DNA of 53,320 nt from an uncultured Verrucomicrobia subdivision 3 bacterium (lineage in GTDB: Bacteria; Verrucomicrobiota; Verrucomicrobiia; Limisphaerales; UBA11358). Positions within the stretch are counted from its first letter, which is position 1, and every line of letters starts with the position of its first letter. Under the pieces are notes generated by a model, which was not told the DNA's origin, made no database searches, and saw nothing but the letters and a program-made list of their open reading frames with translations. The stretch is from assembly GCA_903827955.1 (NCBI GenBank), contig CAIKKJ010000171.1:1-53320 (forward strand), written 5' to 3'. The translations under genes were made by a program, and so were the position numbers. Shown in pieces: positions 46,501 through 53,320 of the stretch.

Positions 46501-47535
46501 TCAATCCAGATTCGTTTGGTTCACGGCGTCCGGCTTTTTCAATTTGTTCTGGACGACGTTGGCGAAATGTTTGGCCGAGGCGAGCCACGGATAATTTTTC
46601 TCCTCGGCAAAGACGCGCAGCCGGTTCATCGGCGTGCGATGGCGGTAATTTTTCCCCTGCCAAATCGGTTCGCCGGAAACGGGGTTGCGCGCGCGTGTCC
46701 ACGACGCGGCGGAGATGTGGCGGTTGCCGTAATTCTGGATTTTAATCTCGCGCGGAATGGCCACAAACTTTTGGTCGCAGATGTTGCCGTAGGCCACGGA
46801 GGTTTCCGAGTAGGTGTCCGTGGTGCAATACACGATGTCGCCGTTCGGTTTCACCGGCTGCACGCAACTGGAATACAAAACTTCCTTGGTCTCCTTGATG
46901 CCGCCGTAGCCGTCGAGCGGCGCGTAGGAAAATTTTCCCTTGTAGTAACCCTCGAAGCGGTAGAGCGAGGCTTCGTAACCGCGCGCCTTGAATTTGTTCC
47001 GGAAATTTTCACCCTCCTCGCGGTCAGGTAAATTCACGATGGACACGGGAATGAAATTGCTCAAAAAACTGGCGGAGCGGAGTAGGTCCATCTTGCCGCA
47101 GAATTCCTCGAACTCAGCGAACTCAAAATGGAAGGACGGCTGCACGATGACGCGGGTCTTTTCCTGGTGGCAACCGGCGATGAGCTTGGCCACGTCGAAG
47201 CTCAAGTTGGTGACGATGACTTTCATGCGCCAGCCTTTGACCCGCGTGACGATGTCCACGAACTCGCCGTGCAAACTCGGCTCGCCACCGGAAAAGAGGA
47301 GCTTGTCGTAGTCGTCCTTGTAAGGAAACGCGTTCAACCCCGCGATCCATTCCGCGCCGGTGCGGCGTTTGTTGGAGACCATCTTGCGCTTGGACTCGCT
47401 CATGTCGAACATCGGCTTGTCGAGTTCCTGGCGCTGGTTGCAATACGAGCAATCATAGTTGCACGAACGCGTCAGCGACACGTCCATGATTTTGGAAAGC
47501 GGGGCGTCAGGCATATTTGATTTCGATCTCGGCAA
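46501..47535 (-). CDS. Radical SAM protein
   Basis: LTRSCNYDCSYCNQR (CX3CX2C); LLFSGGEPSLHGEF; start may be internal ATG at 47514. Confidence 0.88.
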   Translation of the reverse strand: MPRSKSNMPDAPLSKIMDVSLTRSCNYDCSYCNQRQELDKPMFDMSESKRKMVSNKRRTGAEWIAGLNAFPYKDDYDKLLFSGGEPSLHGEFVDIVTRVKGWRMKVIVTNLSFDVAKLIAGCHQEKTRVIVQPSFHFEFAEFEEFCGKMDLLRSASFLSNFIPVSIVNLPDREEGENFRNKFKARGYEASLYRFEGYYKGKFSYAPLDGYGGIKETKEVLYSSCVQPVKPNGDIVYCTTDTYSETSVAYGNICDQKFVAIPREIKIQNYGNRHISAASWTRARNPVSGEPIWQGKNYRHRTPMNRLRVFAEEKNYPWLASAKHFANVVQNKLKKPDAVNQTNLD

Positions 47536-48670
47536 GCGACACGTCCTGGCCGCGTTGGGCGGAGAGTGTGAGGGCTTCGATGACTTTCATGGTTCGGATA
47601 AAATCTTCCACCTCGGTCTCCGGGCGCGAATTGTTTTTCACACAACCGGCGAAATGGTTCAACGCATTGAAAACCGAGTCGCTGATTATCTCTGGTCGGC
47701 AGGGAATTTTCAACTGCCGCTTTCCGGTCGGCTTCAGAACAATATCACACTTCTTCAGGTCGCTGCGGATTTCGCCGCCATCCCCGATGAACTGGATGCG
47801 TTCGTAAGTAGTGTCCACGGCATTGGCGAGTGAGGCGTCGAGCGTGGCGTGGACGCCGTTGCGGAACCAGAACTCACAATGCGCCGTGTCCTCGCCGCAC
47901 GTTGTTGGCAATGCGCGATTGGCAAACACGGCGCGGACGCGTTCCACCTCGCCAAACCAGTGCAGGAATAAATTTATGAAGTGAATACCCGCGTTGTGAA
48001 CCACGCCGCCGCCAGTCAGATCGCGGTGCAGCGGCGCGAACGATTTCAGCCCGCGCAGATCCTGGTTATGAAACGCGTGGACGGCAGCAACCTTGCCGAT
48101 GCGGTTTTCATCAAGAACATTTTTCAGGACACGATTGCGGTCAAGGTAGCGCTGGTTGAAATCCGCCATCAGCACGCGCCCGGATTTCTGCGCGATGATT
48201 TTCAACGCGAGGGCATCGGTGACGTTGCCTGTGAGTGGCTTCTCGGAGAAAACGTGTAAGCCGCATTCCAGCGCCGACTTCGTCGTTTCAAAGTGCAGAT
48301 GGTTCGGCAGCAAAATGAGCGCAGCCTCAATGTCTGAAGCGAGCAGGGAATCGGTGTCGGAAAAATGTTTGGCGGCATAACGCAAACCGCGCTGGGCCAT
48401 TGAAAATTTTTCCTCATTCCGGGCTAAAATACCGGTCACCGCGAGCGGGGAATGTTTTTGATTCAACGCCGGGACGTAGGCGTAGCTGAAAAATTGTCCC
48501 GCGCCGAGCAAGCCGCATTTCAACCGTCCGCCGGGTGCCGCCGACTTGGGCGCCAGCCGGTGGCGGTGCGATTCCAATCTGGAAACCGCCGCGCGGAACG
48601 CCGTTGGGAGCGAATGTTTGATGCGTGTCAGGTTCGGGGAAATCAAACCGCGCCGCAAGTCTGCGCTCAA
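47507..48670 (-). CDS. Gfo/Idh/MocA-family oxidoreductase
   Basis: LKCGLLGAGQFFSYAYVPALNQ Rossmann; ALILLPNHLHFETTKSALECGLHVFSEKPLTGNVTDA. Confidence 0.92.
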   Translation of the reverse strand: MSADLRRGLISPNLTRIKHSLPTAFRAAVSRLESHRHRLAPKSAAPGGRLKCGLLGAGQFFSYAYVPALNQKHSPLAVTGILARNEEKFSMAQRGLRYAAKHFSDTDSLLASDIEAALILLPNHLHFETTKSALECGLHVFSEKPLTGNVTDALALKIIAQKSGRVLMADFNQRYLDRNRVLKNVLDENRIGKVAAVHAFHNQDLRGLKSFAPLHRDLTGGGVVHNAGIHFINLFLHWFGEVERVRAVFANRALPTTCGEDTAHCEFWFRNGVHATLDASLANAVDTTYERIQFIGDGGEIRSDLKKCDIVLKPTGKRQLKIPCRPEIISDSVFNALNHFAGCVKNNSRPETEVEDFIRTMKVIEALTLSAQRGQDVSLAEIEIKYA

Positions 48671-48831
48671 CTGGATTAGTTATTGACCGACAAACAATGA
48701 TGGTTCAGAACAACGTGAAATTTTTCACAAACATTTCTTGCGAAGCGCAGACACAATTGTTAAACCATGCGCTCAACTTTGCGGTTGAGATGAAGTTTTT
48801 AGGTTCGACGGATTTTTAATCTTTTTTAGCA

Positions 48832-49494
48832 GTGATTTTTCCGAAATGGACAAACAGTTTGCCGCTGGTGCTTGGCTTGGTCGCCGCACTGGCTGGTGCT
48901 GCCGTGGTGCCGGCGGTGGCGGTTTATCTCACGCCTAAATATACCCGCGCGGGTTATCAGCCCGTGCAGCCGGTGCCGTTTTCGCACAAGATTCACGCGT
49001 GGCAGCTCAATGTGGATTGCCGCTTCTGTCACAACGGCGTGGAAAAATCCTGGTTCGCTAATCTGCCCGGCGCTTCGACGTGCATGAATTGCCACAGTCA
49101 AGTGTTGAAAGACGACCCGCGCCTGCAAATCGTCCGCGACAGCGCGGCGAACAACACGCCGATTCCGTGGGTGCAGATCCACAAGACGCCGGACTACGTT
49201 TATTTCAACCACTCGGTCCACGTCACGCGCGGTATCAGTTGCGTGGAATGTCACGGACGCATTGACCAGATGGACGAGGTCAAGCATGACAAATCGTTGA
49301 GCATGAGTTTCTGCTTGAGTTGCCATCGCGATCCTGCGTCGCGCATCCGTCCGACGGACAAGGTCACGAAGCTTGACTGGGCGTGGAGCACCAATTCGGT
49401 TGAAGCCGACATGTTGCAGGAATCTGAAGGCAAAAAAATGGTTGCCCACATGAAAGTGGAATCGCTCACGAGCTGCTCGGCCTGTCACCGCTAA
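48832..49494 (+). CDS. actA: Alternative complex III subunit ActA, pentaheme cytochrome c
   Basis: Five CxxCH: CRFCH, CMNCH, CVECH, CLSCH, CSACH; N-terminal TM. Confidence 0.92.
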   Translation: MIFPKWTNSLPLVLGLVAALAGAAVVPAVAVYLTPKYTRAGYQPVQPVPFSHKIHAWQLNVDCRFCHNGVEKSWFANLPGASTCMNCHSQVLKDDPRLQIVRDSAANNTPIPWVQIHKTPDYVYFNHSVHVTRGISCVECHGRIDQMDEVKHDKSLSMSFCLSCHRDPASRIRPTDKVTKLDWAWSTNSVEADMLQESEGKKMVAHMKVESLTSCSACHR

Positions 49495-52400
49495 ATGAAT
49501 TCAAACCCGACCAATTCAACGCCCGCGAATGGCCGCCGTTACTGGCGCAGCATGGACGAACTGGCCGACACGCCGGAGTTCAAGGACTGGCTGCATCGTG
49601 AATTTCCGTCGAACGCGAGTGAATTGGAAGACGGTCAGAGCCGCCGCCAATTCATCAAGCTGATGTCGGCGTCGTTCGCGCTCGCGGGTGTCGCGACGCT
49701 CGGCGCAGGTTGCCGTCGTCCGGAAGAAACGCTGCAACCGTTCGGTCAGCAGCAGGAAAATTATACTTTCGGCGAGGCGCAGTATTTTGCGACCGCCATG
49801 CCCACGCGGGTCGGTGCGATTCCGCTCGTCGTCAAATCTTACGAAGGTCGTCCGGTAAAAATCGAAGGCAATTCACTTTTCCCCGGCAGCAACGGCGGCA
49901 CGGATCGCTACGCGCAGGCGGCGATTCTCGACCTCTACGACATTGACCGCGCCAAGAAATTCAAGCGCGACGGCAAGGAGGTTTCCCGCGGCGAAGCGCT
50001 GGAATTTCTCGTCGGCCTCTCGCAGAAGTTTTCCGCGAATGGCGGAGAAGGCATAGCGTTCCTCGTTGAGAGCAGCACGTCGCCGTCCCGCGCGCGTCTG
50101 CAAAAAATCATCGCACTGAAATTTCCCAAGGCGCAGTGGATCACGGCGGATGCGATTGATTCCGGCATCCATCAGCGCGCGGCGACGCAGGCGTTCGGTC
50201 AATCGGTGCGCCCGGTTTTCAATTTCGACAAGGCCAAGGTCATCCTCTCGCTCGACTGTGATTTTCTCGGCGGCGAAGACGATTCGCATAATCACATCCG
50301 TAAATTCACCGCTGGTCGCAAGTCGGTTGCAGGCATGAACCGCCTTTACGCGGTGGAATCGCTGTTCACGCTGACCGGCGGAAGCGCGGATCACCGGCTC
50401 CGCTTGCCTGCGTCGCAAGTTATCAAGGTCGCCAGCGCGATTCTCGCCAGTGTCATGGGCGGGGCGACGCCGATGGCGGCCTGGGTTGCTGAGTGCGCCA
50501 AAGATTTGGTGGCGAACCGGGGCAATGTTCTCGTTGTCGCTGGTCAACGTCAGCCGATGGAAGTTCACTTGCTCGCGCACGCCATCAACACCGCGCTCGA
50601 CAGCATTGGCAATACGGTCACGCTGATTCCGACGGCTGAAGCTCCGGCAAGTGGCCTGAAAGATTTGGAAGCCAGCACGGCGGACACGCTCGTGATTCTC
50701 GGTGGCAATCCGGTTTATCAATTCAACTGGACGTCGAAAGCCAAGACGGTTGTTCGCCTCGGCTATTACGAGGACGAAACTTTCGCGAAAGCGAATTGGA
50801 ATTTCCCGGCGACGCATTTTCTCGAATCGTGGGGCGATGCGGTCGCGACGGATGGTTCCGTTGTGCCGGTGCAGCCGCTCACGCAACCGTTGTTTGGCGG
50901 TCTGACGGATTTGGAATTTCTCGCACTGATCGCTGGTGAATCCAAGACCAGCGCCCATGAAATCGTTCGTGCCACGCATGAGCTGTTCTATCAGCTTGAA
51001 GACAGGGCAAGTTATCCGGAAGCGAACTGGAAGAAATTTTTGTTCAACGGCTTTGCCTCAGGTCAGGTTAAGCCTGTAAATGGTGTTCGGATTGATCAAA
51101 AAATCCTTGGCGAACTGTCAGTGCCGCAAAGCATGTCGCCGGCAACTTTAAGCAAAGACAATCTGGAAGTTGTTTTCTTCCGCGACGCAAAGACCGACGA
51201 TGGCCGCTACGCCAACAACGGCTGGATGCAAGAATTGCCCGAACCCATCACCAAGATGACGTGGGACAACGCCGTGCTCGTGAGCCGCGCGACCGCCAAA
51301 GCGCTTGAGCTGGCAAACGGCGACGTGGTGGAGATTTCGCTCGGCGGCAAAAAAGTTTCCGGCCCGATCTGGGTGCAGCCAGGCATGGCGGATTATTCGC
51401 TCGGCCTCGCGCTCGGTTACGGACGCGAGCGGGCAGGGCGCGTCGGCAACGGCGTCGGTTTCAACGCCTACAAAATTTTCTCCGGAAAATATATTGAGAC
51501 GGGCGCGAAGATTTCCAAGACGGGGGAGACGCACGTTCTCGCCTGCACGCAGCATCATTGGAGCATGGAAGGCCGTCCGGCGGTGCGCGAATTCAATCGC
51601 ACGGAAGCCGTCGAGGCCGAAGAGAAACATGAGAACATCGCGGAAGAAAAATTTCATGGCGTCGAGCCGCCGATTGTTGCGTCTCTGTATCCGAACCCGC
51701 TTGATGAAGCCAAGAAGACCGCACTGCATCAGTGGGGCATGGCGATTGATTTAAGCGCGTGTGTCGGCTGTGGCACTTGTGCGGTTGCCTGCCAGAGCGA
51801 AAACAACATTCCGATTGTCGGCAAAGATCAAGTTGCCCGTGGACGCGAAATGTCCTGGTTGCGCATTGACCGTTATTTCACGACCGATCCGAAACGGAAA
51901 AATAATCCGAGCCGGTTCAATCCGAACTCGGACATGAACCAGACGGACGAGCAGCAGCAATCTCAATCGTGGATTGACGACGTCCAGGTGGTGAACCAGC
52001 CGATGATGTGCTCGCATTGCGAGACCGCGCCGTGCGAAAACGTCTGTCCCGTGGCCGCGACCGTTCACGACCAGGAAGGTTTGAACACAATGGCGTATAA
52101 CCGTTGCATCGGCACGCGCTATTGCTCGAACAACTGTCCGTATAAAGTTCGTCGTTTTAATTTCCTCGATTTCAACAAGCGTCCGCTGACCGAACTGAAG
52201 GGCACGCTTTACAACAACGCGCTCACGCATTCGACCGGCGAAGGCGACAAGAAAGAATGGGATTTGCTGCGTTGGTGGAAAGATCCGAACAGCGGCATGC
52301 GCACGGAAGACGAATGGGACTTGATCAAGTTGAGCAAGAATCCGGACGTGACCGTTCGCATGCGCGGTGTGATGGAAAAATGCACCTATTGCACGCAGCG

Positions 52401-52737
52401 CATCGAGCACGCGAAGATTTCGCAGAAGGCCAAAGCCGGCGCGAGCGACAACGTGCGTCTGACCGAAGCGGCTGGCAACATTCCTAAGACCGCTTGCCAG
52501 CAGGCGTGTCCGGCGGGTGCGATCGTGTTCGGCGACATCAGCGACGCGAACAGCGCGGTGTCTAAACAGAAATTGTCGCCGCTGAATTACGCCGTCCTCG
52601 GCAACCTGCTCACGAAGCCGCGCACGACTTATTTGGCGCGCGTCCGCAATCCGAATCCCGCGATGCCCGACTACACGGCGGAACCGTTGAGCACGGAAGA
52701 ATACGAAGGCACGTTGTTGACGACGCATAAAATTTAA
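49495..52737 (+). CDS. actB: Alternative complex III subunit ActB (molybdopterin-oxidoreductase-like + FeS fusion, Tat-like signal)
   Basis: SRRQFIKLMSASFALAGVATLGAGC; CVGCGTCAVACQSENNIPIVGK; CSHCETAPCENVCPVAAT; CTYCTQRIEHAK...CQQACPAGAIVFGD. Confidence 0.95.
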   Translation: MNSNPTNSTPANGRRYWRSMDELADTPEFKDWLHREFPSNASELEDGQSRRQFIKLMSASFALAGVATLGAGCRRPEETLQPFGQQQENYTFGEAQYFATAMPTRVGAIPLVVKSYEGRPVKIEGNSLFPGSNGGTDRYAQAAILDLYDIDRAKKFKRDGKEVSRGEALEFLVGLSQKFSANGGEGIAFLVESSTSPSRARLQKIIALKFPKAQWITADAIDSGIHQRAATQAFGQSVRPVFNFDKAKVILSLDCDFLGGEDDSHNHIRKFTAGRKSVAGMNRLYAVESLFTLTGGSADHRLRLPASQVIKVASAILASVMGGATPMAAWVAECAKDLVANRGNVLVVAGQRQPMEVHLLAHAINTALDSIGNTVTLIPTAEAPASGLKDLEASTADTLVILGGNPVYQFNWTSKAKTVVRLGYYEDETFAKANWNFPATHFLESWGDAVATDGSVVPVQPLTQPLFGGLTDLEFLALIAGESKTSAHEIVRATHELFYQLEDRASYPEANWKKFLFNGFASGQVKPVNGVRIDQKILGELSVPQSMSPATLSKDNLEVVFFRDAKTDDGRYANNGWMQELPEPITKMTWDNAVLVSRATAKALELANGDVVEISLGGKKVSGPIWVQPGMADYSLGLALGYGRERAGRVGNGVGFNAYKIFSGKYIETGAKISKTGETHVLACTQHHWSMEGRPAVREFNRTEAVEAEEKHENIAEEKFHGVEPPIVASLYPNPLDEAKKTALHQWGMAIDLSACVGCGTCAVACQSENNIPIVGKDQVARGREMSWLRIDRYFTTDPKRKNNPSRFNPNSDMNQTDEQQQSQSWIDDVQVVNQPMMCSHCETAPCENVCPVAATVHDQEGLNTMAYNRCIGTRYCSNNCPYKVRRFNFLDFNKRPLTELKGTLYNNALTHSTGEGDKKEWDLLRWWKDPNSGMRTEDEWDLIKLSKNPDVTVRMRGVMEKCTYCTQRIEHAKISQKAKAGASDNVRLTEAAGNIPKTACQQACPAGAIVFGDISDANSAVSKQKLSPLNYAVLGNLLTKPRTTYLARVRNPNPAMPDYTAEPLSTEEYEGTLLTTHKI

Positions 52738-52744
52738 CTGACGA

Positions 52745-53320
52745 ATGTCTGAACCGCTGAACATCGAAGAATTAAAGAAGCTGGCACCGCCGGCGGAACT
52801 TCAACGCGCGCCTGTCGTCGAGGGCAACCAGGGGCTTGGCTGGCTCACGGATAAATTGTCCGCGTTCGCCGAAGCGAAGATTCCGCTGTGGTGGAAAGTT
52901 TTGTTCGGCATCGCCGCGTTTTGCGCGACGGTGGTTTTTCCGTTCTGTCTATTCTATCAAGTCTTCACCGGCGTCGGTGCTTGGGGCAACAACCATCCGA
53001 ACATGTGGGGTTGGGACATCGTGAACTTCATCTGGTGGGTCGGTGTGGCGCACGCAGGCACGTTGATTTCGGCGTTGCTCTTTTTGACGCGTCAGCACTG
53101 GCGCACGACCATCGGCCGCATGGCTGAAGCGATGACGGTTTTCTCCGTCGCGATGGCCGGTCTGTATCCTGCGATTCACGTCGGTCGCGCGTGGTTCGAC
53201 TGGTATATGTTTCCCGTGCCGAATTCCAACGGCAACTGGCCGCAGTTCAAATCGCCGCTGATGTGGGACGTGTTCGCGGTGAACACTTACTTGATGGTGT
53301 CGTCTCTGTTCTGGTTCATG
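52745..53320 (+). CDS. actC: Alternative complex III subunit ActC (NrfD/PsrC-like), truncated by window end
   Basis: MSEPLNIEELKKLAPPAELQRAPVVEGNQGLGWLTDKLSAFAEAKIPLWWKVLFGIAAF...WGWDIVNFIWWVGVAHAGTLISALLFLTRQHWR...; open to window edge, not in ORF track. Confidence 0.93.
   Translation, partial: MSEPLNIEELKKLAPPAELQRAPVVEGNQGLGWLTDKLSAFAEAKIPLWWKVLFGIAAFCATVVFPFCLFYQVFTGVGAWGNNHPNMWGWDIVNFIWWVGVAHAGTLISALLFLTRQHWRTTIGRMAEAMTVFSVAMAGLYPAIHVGRAWFDWYMFPVPNSNGNWPQFKSPLMWDVFAVNTYLMVSSLFWFM

Noticed and set aside
49873-50979. 368-aa minus-strand ORF opposite actB
   Set aside because: Shadow ORF opposite well-supported actB.

Overview
High-GC bacterial chromosome segment. Gene content and style (PVM-type microcompartment, FG-GAP/VCBS proteins, membrane-anchored ECF sigma factor, alternative complex III) suggest Verrucomicrobia/PVC, but this is inference. 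Main blocks, left to right: 3' part of pyruvate phosphate dikinase; a glutathione peroxidase, a methyltransferase and a DUF3857/transglutaminase protein; a bacterial microcompartment (BMC) operon on the minus strand (~5.87-13.19 kb) with class II aldolase, three BMC-P, CoA-acylating aldehyde dehydrogenase, three BMC-H, acetate kinase, PduL and a compositionally odd YaaW-like membrane protein, divergent from a DeoR-type regulator; recN; a HAD-Lnt fusion; metG; a VCBS-repeat protein; LuxE/LuxC-like pair plus queD; an M3 peptidase; dapF; a second VCBS protein; a MacAB-like ABC exporter; ilvB; small fibronectin/tail-like proteins; an ECF sigma factor fused to a TM segment and a CpxP/Spy-like LTxxQ region; a radical SAM/Gfo-Idh pair; and the start of an alternative complex III operon (actA, actB, partial actC). 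The strongest observations absent from the ORF track are: (1) a complete 1:2:3:4 transcription attenuator with a 24-aa Val/Ile/Leu-rich leader peptide in front of ilvB; (2) an indel-free 21-bp/7-aa minisatellite (13 units) whose variation is mostly wobble-position in one frame; (3) GGTAGGG...CCCTACC palindromic elements, one between BMC-H and BMC-P genes and one in frame inside a LuxE-like gene; (4) G-depleted CA-rich leaders in front of the BMC-H genes. No tRNA, rRNA or CRISPR array was recognised. All family assignments are by eye from motifs; no searches were run.
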